This document shows positions 16,893 through 25,413 of a stretch of DNA of 64,000 bases, piece by piece. Where the stretch lies: contig CAJTTM010000007.1 of assembly GCA_910579135.1 (NCBI GenBank), positions 36,522 to 100,521 on the forward strand. The letters are read 5' to 3'. The stretch comes from an uncultured Erysipelotrichales bacterium (GTDB taxonomy: Bacteria > Bacillota_I > Bacilli_A > Erysipelotrichales > Coprobacillaceae). Each line of letters opens with the position of its first letter. The first letter of the stretch is position 1. The notes beneath the pieces are model-generated. The model saw nothing but the letters and a program-made list of their open reading frames with translations. It was not told the origin of the DNA and made no database searches. The position numbers were made by a program, and so were the translations under genes.

Positions 16893-18374
16893 TTATTTAT
16901 AAACTCTTGTTGCTTCTATTGCTTTTTGCCATCCTTTATAATTTTTATTTCTTTCTTTTTCACTCATCTTTGATTGATACGTTTCTACAATAGAATGATG
17001 AGCTTTAATCTCTACTTGATTTTCCCAAAATCCAACTGCAAGTCCAGCAAGATAAGCAGCTCCTAATGCTGTTGTTTCTTTCACATGAGGAATCATTATA
17101 TCAGTATTTAAAATATCACTTTGAAATTGCATTAAAAATGGATTAGTGGTTGCTCCTCCATCAACAGATAAATGCTCCAATGTTAAATGAGATTCCTCTT
17201 TCATTGTTTCAATTACATCTTTACTTTGATATGCAATTGATTCTAATGCAGCTCTAGCAATATGTTCCTTTTTTGTCCCTCTTGTTAAACCAAAAATTGT
17301 TCCTCTTACATCATTATCCCAATAAGGTGTTCCAAGACCTACAAAGGCAGGAACTAGATAAACACCATCATTATTCTCTAAACTTTTTGCCATATCTTCA
17401 CTTTCAGCTACATTCGAAAATAATTGAAGTCCATCTCTTAACCACTGCATAACACTTCCTGCAACAAATACCGAACCTTCTAAAGCATATGTCACTTTTC
17501 CATTCATTCCCCATGCAATAGTCGTTAGTAATCCTTTTTTTGATACAACAGGTTGTTCTCCTGTGTTCATCAACATGAAACATCCTGTTCCATATGTATT
17601 TTTTACATCTCCATTTTTAAAACAAGTTTGTCCAAATAAAGAAGCTTGTTGATCTCCTGCAATACCACAAATAGGGGCTTTAAAGTGAATACCCGTTAAT
17701 AATGTTTCATCGCTATGTCCATAAATACATGAAGAATCCTTAACTTCTGGTAACATAGACTTTGGAATATCAAACAAGGCTAATAATTCATCATCCCATT
17801 TTAAATCATAAATATTATATAATAATGTTCGAGATGCATTTGAATAATCAGTCACATGAACCTTTCCACCAGTTAATTTCCAAACTAACCATGTATCTAT
17901 TGTTCCAAATAATAAATCACCAATATTTTCATTAGTATGATCTAATATCCATCTTATTTTACTTGCACTAAAATAAGGATTAATAAGTAAACCAGTCTTC
18001 TTTTGAATATAATCACTATATCCTTTTTTTATAAGTTTATCACATATATCCTGTGATTGTCTGGATTGCCATACGATTGCATGATAAATAGGCTTTCCAG
18101 TCTTCTTATTCCATATAACTGTTGTTTCTCTTTGGTTGGTAATTCCAATTCCTTTAATCTGACTAGGTTCAATATTATTTTCAATAAATAGACTTTGAAC
18201 AACTTCTATCACAGATTGAAAAATTTCCATTGCATCATGTTCTACCCAACCAGAATGAGGAAAATATTGAGTAAATTCTCTTTGTGACACATATTTCAAA
18301 TCTCCATTCTTAGAAAACAAAATAGCTCTTGTACTTGTAGTTCCTTGATCTATAGATAATATATATTCTTCCAT
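16893..18374 (-). CDS. glpK: Glycerol kinase
   Basis: This enzyme phosphorylates glycerol to glycerol-3-phosphate with ATP in the cytosol. The 493-residue length is typical for GlpK. The FGGY-kinase start MEEYILSIDQGTTSTRAI carries the phosphate-binding DQGTTS. Further signs are TNQRETTVIWNKKTG, GIAGDQQASLFGQ, the C-terminal GGATTNPFLMQFQSD and GAAYLAGLAVGFW. A GGAGGTCG site precedes the ATG. Neither glpF nor a glycerol-phosphate oxidase or dehydrogenase gene is adjacent, so the rest of the pathway must be encoded elsewhere. A strong terminator follows it. Firmicute GlpK is usually activated by HPr phosphorylation at a His; I did not try to assign that residue. Confidence 0.94.
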   Translation of the reverse strand: MEEYILSIDQGTTSTRAILFSKNGDLKYVSQREFTQYFPHSGWVEHDAMEIFQSVIEVVQSLFIENNIEPSQIKGIGITNQRETTVIWNKKTGKPIYHAIVWQSRQSQDICDKLIKKGYSDYIQKKTGLLINPYFSASKIRWILDHTNENIGDLLFGTIDTWLVWKLTGGKVHVTDYSNASRTLLYNIYDLKWDDELLALFDIPKSMLPEVKDSSCIYGHSDETLLTGIHFKAPICGIAGDQQASLFGQTCFKNGDVKNTYGTGCFMLMNTGEQPVVSKKGLLTTIAWGMNGKVTYALEGSVFVAGSVMQWLRDGLQLFSNVAESEDMAKSLENNDGVYLVPAFVGLGTPYWDNDVRGTIFGLTRGTKKEHIARAALESIAYQSKDVIETMKEESHLTLEHLSVDGGATTNPFLMQFQSDILNTDIMIPHVKETTALGAAYLAGLAVGFWENQVEIKAHHSIVETYQSKMSEKERNKNYKGWQKAIEATRVYK

Positions 18375-18405
18375 AAAACGACCTCCTTGTTTACATTATA
18401 ACATA

Positions 18406-18433
18406 ATAAAAAGAACAATTATTGAAATTGTTC
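18406..18433 (-). terminator. Intrinsic terminator after the Gx transporter gene
   Basis: GAACAATT (18413-18420) pairs with AATTGTTC (18426-18433). On the minus strand the stem is followed by TTTTTATT. It overlaps the final codons of the gene that starts at 18916. Confidence 0.7.
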
Positions 18434-18916
18434 CTCTTTTAATCGTTTTAATATTTCTATAGCACAATATCCTGTTAATATTCCAGTAGGAATAGAAGAA
18501 AGAAGCATAATCAATAAATATGACATAATTGCATAATGACTTACAAAAATCATTAAAACAAATAATTGTCCAATATTATGAAAAACAGCTGAAATAATGG
18601 ACTTAGAAATAATAGGTAAAGAAAAATAAGAAATGCCCCATAAAGATAAACTACTTAACAATACTCCTCCACAACTCATATAAAAAGGATAGCTCATAAT
18701 ATGACCTGTTAATAATCCTGAAAGCATAACTCTCATCATATTCACAATAAACATTTCTTTAACACCATATCTTTCAATAACAACTAATGATATAATATTC
18801 GCAAATCCTAACTTGACACCTAGTGGTAAAGATAAAGGTAAAAGAGATTCTATAATATGAAGTACAACTGCAATTGCACTAAGCAAAGATATAAAAATAA
18901 CCTTCCTAGTCTTCAC
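18419..18916 (-). CDS. Gx transporter / heptaprenyl diphosphate synthase component I-like membrane protein
   Basis: This 165-residue protein has five or six membrane helices. It matches the family annotated as Gx transporter or Hpre_diP_synt_I: KVIFISLLSAIAVVLHIIES, the LPLGVKLGFANIISL stretch, and SGLLTGHIMSYPFYMSCGG. The fold resembles S components of ECF transporters; the heptaprenyl synthase label is historical and probably misleading. Its start overlaps the end of the HD gene by 11 bases. It is the last gene of a leftward operon that begins at 21114. A partner FMN-binding protein that often accompanies this family is not next to it. Confidence 0.75.
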   Translation of the reverse strand: MKTRKVIFISLLSAIAVVLHIIESLLPLSLPLGVKLGFANIISLVVIERYGVKEMFIVNMMRVMLSGLLTGHIMSYPFYMSCGGVLLSSLSLWGISYFSLPIISKSIISAVFHNIGQLFVLMIFVSHYAIMSYLLIMLLSSIPTGILTGYCAIEILKRLKEEQFQ

Positions 18917-19679
18917 TTCCTATCCTCTCCTTAACATATTTTTTCATATTATTTTTAAGTTGATCATATTTATCTTTTTCGATTGGTTTTATTCGAGAAA
19001 AAGATCTTTCTATCCAATTATTTTTATCAATATAAAAAACACTTTCTTTAAAATATAAATCATATATAAAAGCAATATAGGAAATCCACATATCTAAATG
19101 AGTATTTCTTATAGGAGCATATATTAATTCATTATTCATAAATTGTTGATATACATCTTCACTTATTGTTTCTGATTGTAATTCTTCTAAAGATATATTA
19201 AATAATGTTTCAATTGATTCACTTTCTTTAACTCTAAAGTTATCTAGTTTATCAGCATCTCTTATCAAATGAACAAATAATAATGTTCTTTTATCAATAT
19301 TTTCATCTATTCTATATTTATTATGTTGTTCTATTGAAATCTTGATGATTTCATCATAATCATCTTCTTCAATAAACCATCTTATCATTCCTTCTTCAAA
19401 TAAAAGATAACTTGATAATAAAGCATGATCAATTGTTTTATAATCTTCAAAAGATTGATAAAGACGATATTGTTCAAATCTTCCTAAATCATGAAGTAAA
19501 GAAATAAGTAAGGCTATAGAAGTCTCTTCTTCATTAAGTTTTAACCACGAGCATAACTCTTTACATATTTCTACAACTTTAAAAGTATGAACAATTTTTA
19601 ATTGAATTAGACCTATACTTTTGTCATATTGATTAACATACTGACAAAATACTTTTTGACAATGATTCAAATCAATCAT
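18906..19679 (-). CDS. HD-domain phosphohydrolase
   Basis: This cytosolic protein of 257 residues has a metal-dependent HD hydrolase core. The ligands are visible in order: the His of KIVHTFKVVE, the His-Asp pair in LLHDLGRFEQ, the His in IDHALLSSYL and in IEQHNKYR, and the Asp of IRDADKLDNF. The family acts on nucleotides or other phosphoesters; the substrate is unknown. It overlaps the aroD end by 8 bases upstream and the membrane protein gene by 11 bases downstream, which means tight translational coupling in a four-gene operon. No GGDEF, RelA or DNA-binding domain is fused. Confidence 0.78.
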   Translation of the reverse strand: MIDLNHCQKVFCQYVNQYDKSIGLIQLKIVHTFKVVEICKELCSWLKLNEEETSIALLISLLHDLGRFEQYRLYQSFEDYKTIDHALLSSYLLFEEGMIRWFIEEDDYDEIIKISIEQHNKYRIDENIDKRTLLFVHLIRDADKLDNFRVKESESIETLFNISLEELQSETISEDVYQQFMNNELIYAPIRNTHLDMWISYIAFIYDLYFKESVFYIDKNNWIERSFSRIKPIEKDKYDQLKNNMKKYVKERIGSED

Positions 19680-20424
19680 TAGAAATAGCCTCTAATATTA
19701 AATTCATATCATTAACACTAATCTGTCCTGGTGCTGATGCCTTCCCTTTAGAAGCAAATGTTAATGATGAACCAAATGTTTCACCACAAATACGAGATAT
19801 CACTCCTATTGTTCCCATAGACATAGTAATTAAAGGTTTACTAAGTTTTCTAGACATTGTATAAGTTACATTTAATAATCTTACAACATCATTTTTATTT
19901 TGCGGCATGACTGCAATCTTACATATATCCGCATCAAATGATTCCATTTTCTCTAATCTATCTATCATTTCTTCATCACTAGGTGTTTTCTGAAAATCAT
20001 GATTAGACATAACCACTTTCACTTGATATTGATGGGCAATCCCTACTAATTGATAAACTAAAGCATTCCCACTCATTAATTCAATATCTATTAAATCAAT
20101 ATAACCACTTTCACAAACATTTTCTACTAATGCTTGATATTCATTATCTTGAAGCTGAATTTCTCCCCCTTCATTTTTTGAACGATATGTTAATAATATA
20201 GGTTGTTCTATAACTCCTCTTAACTTCTTTAACATGGTTAATAATTTATCTTTATTAAAGATATCTTGATAAAAATCAATTCTTAATTCTGCAACATCAT
20301 ACCTTACTTCCTTAAAAGAAAGAGCTTGATTGATAATTTCTTCATCATTTTTACCTACAATGGGCAAACAAATCTTAGGTTTACCTTCTCCAATTTTTAT
20401 ATTTCTTACAGTACATACTTTCAT
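19672..20424 (-). CDS. aroD: 3-dehydroquinate dehydratase, type I
   Basis: This enzyme catalyses step three of the shikimate pathway through a Schiff base. The 250-residue length and TIM-barrel pattern fit the type I family: KPKICLPIVGKNDEE at the start, YDVAELRIDFYQD (the Glu-Leu-Arg motif), KVVMSNHDF with the catalytic His, ADICKIAVMPQNK with the Schiff-base Lys, and the closing SFGSSLTFAS-like GSSLTFASKGKASAPGQ. It begins one base after the stop of the alpha/beta hydrolase gene and overlaps the HD gene. No other shikimate gene is present, so it is displaced from the usual aro cluster. Type I enzymes in gut Firmicutes can also serve quinate use, though no quinate gene is nearby. Confidence 0.92.
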   Translation of the reverse strand: MKVCTVRNIKIGEGKPKICLPIVGKNDEEIINQALSFKEVRYDVAELRIDFYQDIFNKDKLLTMLKKLRGVIEQPILLTYRSKNEGGEIQLQDNEYQALVENVCESGYIDLIDIELMSGNALVYQLVGIAHQYQVKVVMSNHDFQKTPSDEEMIDRLEKMESFDADICKIAVMPQNKNDVVRLLNVTYTMSRKLSKPLITMSMGTIGVISRICGETFGSSLTFASKGKASAPGQISVNDMNLILEAISND

Positions 20425-21114
20425 TTAATCTTCCTCCTTATGACATATATCCAAAAACATCTTTATATTTTGATAAGTTTCATTAAAATTCTCTTTTAAT
20501 ACAAAGTGAGTTCCATTCTTGATAATCTTCATAGCACTATATTTTATATTATGATGAATATATTCAGTTTCTTCTTGTTTAATTAAATCATTTTCACCTG
20601 CAATTATAAGAGTTGGAATACTAATTTGATTCAATGTTTCTTTAGAAATTTCTTCCATAAACTCCATCATATTTATTAAACGCCATTTTATTCTCATCTT
20701 TTTATTATAGATACTAAAAGGTAATAAACAAAATAACATTAACCAATTATATAATCTAAAAATAAACTTCAACCCAGAAACTCTTACATTCGCTCCAATA
20801 ACAATCATATGCTTTAATCTTTGATCACTAGATAATAATAATGAAGTAATACCCCCATCACTAAAACCAATAACGTCATATTCATCAATATTTAATTCAG
20901 TAATCACATCTTGTACATCTTTACAAAACTGAGTATATGACATTGTTCCTTTTTTTACAGACAATCCATGATATCTTGTATCAATACAGATACATTGATA
21001 ATCTTTTTTTAAATGACTAACTAATTCATCGAATACATGATGATTTTCATCATTACCATGTAATAAAACAATAGGAAATCCTTCACCAATGACTTCATAA
21101 TATATATCCTTCAT
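20425..21114 (-). CDS. Alpha/beta hydrolase
   Basis: This 229-residue cytosolic hydrolase has the oxyanion-hole motif LLHGNDEN near the start, the nucleophile elbow GFSDGG (Ser replaced into the G-x-S-x-G pattern as G-F-S-D-G), a lid region with hydrophobic helices, the acid in LIIAGENDLI and a C-terminal His in NGTHFVLKE. The full catalytic set is therefore present. It is the first gene of the leftward operon with aroD, the HD protein and the Gx membrane protein. The start has a GGTGAGA site. The substrate (an ester, a lactone or similar) cannot be predicted. Confidence 0.85.
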   Translation of the reverse strand: MKDIYYEVIGEGFPIVLLHGNDENHHVFDELVSHLKKDYQCICIDTRYHGLSVKKGTMSYTQFCKDVQDVITELNIDEYDVIGFSDGGITSLLLSSDQRLKHMIVIGANVRVSGLKFIFRLYNWLMLFCLLPFSIYNKKMRIKWRLINMMEFMEEISKETLNQISIPTLIIAGENDLIKQEETEYIHHNIKYSAMKIIKNGTHFVLKENFNETYQNIKMFLDICHKEED

Positions 21115-21219
21115 TCTCTCACCTTCAATATGTCTTAGTATATCATTTTCTGCATTGATATAAAAGTTATACTCTTACTTCTTTTTAAAATATGAAAACT
21201 ATTTTTTACAGGTGACAAG

Positions 21220-21259
21220 ACAGTTATCTTGACAACTGTTTGATAATGTGCAATACTAT
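21220..21259 (+). promoter_or_regulatory. nad operon promoter with probable NiaR operator
   Basis: The inverted repeat ACAGTT (21220-21225) and AACTGT (21234-21239), 8 bases apart, covers the -35 TTGACA (21229-21234). The -10 is AATACT at 21252 (spacing 17) or TACTAT at 21254. NiaR, encoded as the last gene of the operon, is a niacin-responsive repressor, so this palindrome is the likely site of autoregulation. The palindrome and hexamers are seen; the repressor assignment is inferred from family and position. Confidence 0.65.
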
Positions 21260-21282
21260 GCTCAATAAAAGGAGATAATATC

Positions 21283-22194
21283 ATGAATGATGAAATTATA
21301 AAAGAAATAATACAATTAAAGAAAGAAAAAAATGCAGTTATTTTAGCTCATTATTATGTTGATGGAGAAATTCAAGAGATAGCTGATTATGTAGGTGATT
21401 CTTACTATTTATCAAAGATAGCAGTGAATTGCAAAGAAGATACCATTGTTTTTGCAGGAGTAAAATTCATGGGTGAAAGTGCTAAGCTTTTAAACCCCCA
21501 TAAAATCGTTTTAATGCCTGATGAGGATGCTGATTGTCCTATGGCACATATGTGTGATGAATATTTTATTCAAAGAAAAAGAGAAGAATATGATGATTTA
21601 TGTGTTGTCACTTATATTAATTCTACAGCACATCTTAAAACTTTATCTGATGTATGTGTTACATCTTCTAATGCTTATAAGATCGTAAGTCAATTACCAA
21701 ATAAAAACATTTTATTTATACCTGATCAAAATTTAGGAAAACATATTGCAAAAATGCTTCCAGAAAAGAATTTTATTTTCTGTAATGGATATTGTCCAAC
21801 ACATTTTAGAATTACTGTTGATGAATTAAAAGAAGCGAAGAAATTACATCCCAATGCTCCCGTTTTAATTCACCCTGAATGTCGCCCAGAGTTAGTTGAA
21901 CTTAGTGACTATAGTGGTTCTACTGCTGGTATTATTGATTATGCTAGAAATGATGGGCATGATGAATTTATTGTAGTCACTGAAATTGGTGTATTATACA
22001 AAATGCAAAATGAGAATCCTCATAAGAAATTCTATACTGTAACAAAAAATCAAGTTTGTCCAAACATGAAAAAGAATAGTTTAGAAAAAATTAGAGATTG
22101 TTTAAAATATCAATTAAATGAAGTTGTTTTAGATGAAGAATTCATGGAAAAAGCAAAAAAACCTTTGGAAATGATGCATTCATTAGCAAAATAA
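21283..22194 (+). CDS. nadA: Quinolinate synthase
   Basis: NadA condenses iminoaspartate with dihydroxyacetone phosphate to quinolinate and holds a [4Fe-4S] cluster. The 303-residue protein shows the family start VILAHYYVDGEIQEIADYVGDS, then VFAGVKFMGESAKLLNP, the cluster cysteines in CPMAHMC and FCNGYCPTH with a third near VCPNMKK, and HPECRPE. AAAGGAGAT precedes the ATG. It is the first gene of nadA-nadB-nadC-niaR, under the palindromic promoter at 21220. The three enzymes together turn aspartate into nicotinate mononucleotide. Confidence 0.95.
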   Translation: MNDEIIKEIIQLKKEKNAVILAHYYVDGEIQEIADYVGDSYYLSKIAVNCKEDTIVFAGVKFMGESAKLLNPHKIVLMPDEDADCPMAHMCDEYFIQRKREEYDDLCVVTYINSTAHLKTLSDVCVTSSNAYKIVSQLPNKNILFIPDQNLGKHIAKMLPEKNFIFCNGYCPTHFRITVDELKEAKKLHPNAPVLIHPECRPELVELSDYSGSTAGIIDYARNDGHDEFIVVTEIGVLYKMQNENPHKKFYTVTKNQVCPNMKKNSLEKIRDCLKYQLNEVVLDEEFMEKAKKPLEMMHSLAK

Positions 22195-22206
22195 GGAGTG
22201 ATAACT

Positions 22207-23511
22207 ATGTATGAAGAATATGATGTCATTATAGTTGGTAGCGGTGCTGCTGGTTTATTTAATGCTTTAATGTTTGATGAAAAATATAAAATATTAATTG
22301 TCACTAAAGATACTCCTGAACAAAGTGATTCCTTTTTAGCTCAAGGAGGGATTGCGACATTATTAGATGAAGAAGATTATCAAGCATACTATGAGGATAC
22401 AATGAAAGCTGGTCATTATCAAAATAATCCCGAAGCCGTTGATATTATGATTCACTCTTCAAAAGAAATTATTAATGATTTAGTTGATTTTGGTGTTAAG
22501 TTTGCGATGAATAAAGATGGAGCTATTTATACTAGAGAAGGCGGTCATTCTAAATTTAGAATCATGTATCATGATGATATTACTGGTAATGAAATTACTG
22601 GTAAATTATTAAAACAAGCAAGTATACAAAGTCATATTCAAATAAGAACTTCTACAAGAATGATTGATATCATTGAAGAGGATCGTCAAGTTAAAGGAAT
22701 AATTGTTGATCACAATGGAAAAAGAAGTGCAATCTATAGTAAGGTTGTTGTTCTTGCGACTGGTGGAATTGGTGGATTGTTTGCTCAATCAACTAACTTT
22801 CCTCATTTAACAGGAGATGCTTTGGCTATTTGTTTAAAGCATCATATTGAATTAGAGAATATTCATTATATTCAAATTCATCCTACAACTTTATATTCTA
22901 AGAAACCTGGTAGAAGGTTTTTGATTTCTGAATCTGTAAGGGGTGAAGGAGCTGTTTTATTAAATCCTAATGGAGAACGTTTTTGTAATGAATTAGAACC
23001 ACGTGATATTGTTACTGAGAATATTAGAAAAGAACAAGAAAAGTTTCATTGTGATCATGTTTACCTTTCTTTAATTCATATGAAGAAAGAAGAAATTATT
23101 AAACGCTTCCCTAATATTTATAAAAGATGTTTAGAAGAAGGATATGCAATGGAAAAAGATCCTGTTCCTATTACTCCAGCACAACATTATTTTATGGGTG
23201 GAATTAAAGTGGATATGAATAGTCAAACCAATGAAAAATGTTTATACGCAATAGGAGAAACAAGTTGTAATGGTGTTCATGGTGCTAATCGTCTAGCGAG
23301 TAATTCTTTACTTGAGAGTTTAGTTTTCGCAAAACGCGCTGCTAAACATATTCAAACTTATATAGATAATATTGAAATATCTATTCCTCAAGTTCAAATA
23401 GATAATAGGGATTATGATGATATTGAAAAAGAATATCGTCAATTGGTTTTAGAAGAAATTAAAAGAAAGGATAGAGATTTTTATGATAAATGGTGTAAGC
23501 ATGAAGATTAA
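22207..23511 (+). CDS. nadB: L-aspartate oxidase
   Basis: This FAD enzyme oxidises aspartate to iminoaspartate, the substrate of NadA. The 434-residue protein has the N-terminal dinucleotide motif VIIVGSGAAGLFNA, the SFLAQGGIA stretch, TREGGHSKFRI, VVLATGGIGGLF, the active-site region IQIHPTTLY and the HGANRLASNSLLE signature. The C-terminal helical domain is shorter than in the E. coli enzyme. I start at the ATG at 22207, 8 bases after AAGGAGTG, not at the in-frame GTG 9 bases earlier. It follows nadA by 12 bases and overlaps nadC by 29 bases. NadB makes peroxide or uses fumarate in anaerobes; the second is likelier here, as inference. Confidence 0.93.
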   Translation: MYEEYDVIIVGSGAAGLFNALMFDEKYKILIVTKDTPEQSDSFLAQGGIATLLDEEDYQAYYEDTMKAGHYQNNPEAVDIMIHSSKEIINDLVDFGVKFAMNKDGAIYTREGGHSKFRIMYHDDITGNEITGKLLKQASIQSHIQIRTSTRMIDIIEEDRQVKGIIVDHNGKRSAIYSKVVVLATGGIGGLFAQSTNFPHLTGDALAICLKHHIELENIHYIQIHPTTLYSKKPGRRFLISESVRGEGAVLLNPNGERFCNELEPRDIVTENIRKEQEKFHCDHVYLSLIHMKKEEIIKRFPNIYKRCLEEGYAMEKDPVPITPAQHYFMGGIKVDMNSQTNEKCLYAIGETSCNGVHGANRLASNSLLESLVFAKRAAKHIQTYIDNIEISIPQVQIDNRDYDDIEKEYRQLVLEEIKRKDRDFYDKWCKHED

Positions 23512-24340
23512 TATTGATGAATATATTATCAATGCTTTAAAAGAGGATATTACAAGTGAAGATGTCACAACAAATGCAATCATGAGAGATAATAAAAAAG
23601 GAAAAGCTCAATTGATTTGTAAAGAAGATGGTGTTATTTGTGGTTTAGAAGTTTTTGAAAGAGCTTTTACTTTATTAGATAAAGAGGCTTATTTTGAAGG
23701 TTATTATAAAGATGGTGATTTTATCAAAAAAGGTGAATTGATTGGTTATATCCATGGTGATATCAAGGCTATTTTATCTGGTGAGAGAACCGCTTTGAAT
23801 TATCTTCAAAGAATGAGTGGTATCGCTAGTCAAACAAGAGAAATGGTTGAAGTTTTAAAAGATTATAAAACGACTTTATTAGATACAAGAAAAACTGTTC
23901 CTAATATGCGACCTTTTGAAAAATATGCAGTTGTTGTTGGTGGTGGAAAAAACCATCGTTATAATTTATCTGATGGTATTTTAATTAAAGATAATCATAT
24001 AGATGCTGCTGGTAGTGTTACAAAAGCTATTGAACTTGCAAAAGATTATGCTCCTTTTGTAAGAAAAATAGAAGTAGAAACAGAGAATTTAGAAATGGTT
24101 AAAGAAGCTCTTGATGCAGGCGCTGATATTATCATGCTTGATAATATGTCTAATGAAATGATGAGCAAAGCTGTTAAAATGATTGATGGAAAAGCTCTAA
24201 GTGAATGTTCTGGTAATGTGAGTAAAGAACGTTTAGTGGAAATTGCGAAAACAGGTGTTGATTATGTTTCTTGTGGTGCTTTAACCCATTCTGTTTCCGC
24301 TTTGGATATTTCTTTAAAAAATTTAGTTGTTGAGGAATGA
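23483..24340 (+). CDS. nadC: Nicotinate-nucleotide diphosphorylase (carboxylating)
   Basis: Also called quinolinate phosphoribosyltransferase, it makes nicotinate mononucleotide from quinolinate and PRPP. It has 285 residues. Family marks are ALKEDITSEDVTTNAI, RTALNYLQRMSGIA with the PRPP-site Arg, LLDTRKTVPNMRPFEKYAV, GGGKNHRYNLSDG, IKDNH, and VETENLEM with IMLDNMS. The start is not certain: ATG 23483 has AAAGGA 12 bases upstream but lies inside nadB, while ATG 23501 begins MKINIDEY as family members do yet lacks a clear site. Overlap with nadB suggests translational coupling. Its stop overlaps the niaR start as ATGA. Confidence 0.94.
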   Translation: MINGVSMKINIDEYIINALKEDITSEDVTTNAIMRDNKKGKAQLICKEDGVICGLEVFERAFTLLDKEAYFEGYYKDGDFIKKGELIGYIHGDIKAILSGERTALNYLQRMSGIASQTREMVEVLKDYKTTLLDTRKTVPNMRPFEKYAVVVGGGKNHRYNLSDGILIKDNHIDAAGSVTKAIELAKDYAPFVRKIEVETENLEMVKEALDAGADIIMLDNMSNEMMSKAVKMIDGKALSECSGNVSKERLVEIAKTGVDYVSCGALTHSVSALDISLKNLVVEE

Positions 24341-24855
24341 TAATGGATGGTAATTTTCGTAGAAAAGAAATATTAGAAATTCTTCAAAATGCAACTCATC
24401 CATTATCTGGTACTTCTTTAGCCCAACGTTTTCATGTAAGTAGACAGGTGATTGTGACTGATATAGCTTTATTAAGAGCTAATCAATATAACATCATTTC
24501 TACTAATAGAGGTTATATCTTATTAACTGATATTATTTCTAAAAAGAAAAGAGTAATTTATGTTGAACATGAAGATAAAGATACTGCAGAAGAATTAAAT
24601 ACAATTGTAGATGCAGGAGGTAAAGTTTTAAATGTGATGATTGATCATAAATTATATGGTCAAGTCATTGCACCTCTACCTATCAGTAGTAGAAGAGAAG
24701 TTCTCAATTTTATAGAACGTATTCATGAAACGAAGGCTGTTCCTCTTAAGCGATTAAGTAATGGTAAACATTATCATACAATAGAAGCTGAAAGTGAAGA
24801 AATATTAGATTTAATTGAAGAAGAGTTAAAGAAAAAAGGATTTTTGATTGATTAA
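24337..24855 (+). CDS. niaR: Niacin-responsive transcriptional repressor
   Basis: This 172-residue regulator has an N-terminal winged HTH of the HTH_11 type (RRKEILEILQ...SGTSLAQRFHVSRQVIVTDIALLR) and a C-terminal 3H domain named for its conserved histidines, here in DHKLYGQVIAPL, FIERIHET and GKHYHTIEAES. NiaR binds niacin with a bound metal and then represses NAD genes. It sits at the end of the nad operon with its start overlapping the nadC stop. The palindrome over the nadA promoter is the probable target. The other classical target, the niacin transporter niaP, is not in the window, although a PnuC-type gene lies at 35838. Confidence 0.9.
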   Translation: MIMDGNFRRKEILEILQNATHPLSGTSLAQRFHVSRQVIVTDIALLRANQYNIISTNRGYILLTDIISKKKRVIYVEHEDKDTAEELNTIVDAGGKVLNVMIDHKLYGQVIAPLPISSRREVLNFIERIHETKAVPLKRLSNGKHYHTIEAESEEILDLIEEELKKKGFLID

Positions 24856-24884
24856 AAAACAAGATGAAAAAGATCTTGTTTTTT
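24854..24884. terminator. Bidirectional terminator after niaR
   Basis: AAAAAACAAGAT (24854-24865) pairs perfectly with ATCTTGTTTTTT (24873-24884) around a 7-base loop. It ends the nad operon and the convergent acetyltransferase gene. Confidence 0.85.
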
Positions 24885-25413
24885 AATATTCAAATACTCT
24901 AAAATTTAAATATTTTTGCCCCATAAAATAAAACATTAATTGATCATAATCTTGCTTAGACAATAATTGTCCGCTGTATAACATTTCAAATCTTACACCA
25001 TCTTCTACAAATGAAAAATCCATATCTTTCATGCCATTTTTCAAATAAAATTCTCTTCTTTTTACTCTTTGAGAATAATTATCATATTTTTCATCAACCT
25101 CTTCAATGCTTAACATTAAAGTATGATGATATTTTTGTTTAAGTAAGGCTAAAGCTTGACTGCCATAACCTTTTCCTCTTTGAGATTCATCAATTGCAAA
25201 ATAGAATAGATATGTTAATTGATGATATGTAATTGTGTATGCTAAACCTATCCATTGATTATTATCATATAGACTTAAAAATTCAGCTTTATTTTGATTG
25301 ATCTTTTCTATTAAATAATCATATGGTAATCTTTCATCACTAGGAAACGCTTCTAAATATAATCTTTCTACCATTTGACAATCATCATTATTCATTAATT
25401 TAAATTGTAACAT
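24883..25413 (-). CDS. GNAT family N-acetyltransferase
   Basis: This 176-residue acetyltransferase uses acetyl-CoA. The core motif A is FAIDESQRGKGYGSQAL, with the Q/R-x-x-G-x-G/A pyrophosphate loop, preceded by WIGLAYTITYH and followed by LSIEEVDE and the YLKNGMKD stretch. The start ATG at 25411-25413 overlaps the stop of the GTPase gene (TGATG) with GAGAGGAGA upstream, so the two are translationally coupled. An in-frame GTG one codon earlier is less likely. The acceptor substrate (small molecule or protein amine) is unknown. Confidence 0.85.
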   Translation of the reverse strand: MLQFKLMNNDDCQMVERLYLEAFPSDERLPYDYLIEKINQNKAEFLSLYDNNQWIGLAYTITYHQLTYLFYFAIDESQRGKGYGSQALALLKQKYHHTLMLSIEEVDEKYDNYSQRVKRREFYLKNGMKDMDFSFVEDGVRFEMLYSGQLLSKQDYDQLMFYFMGQKYLNFRVFEY

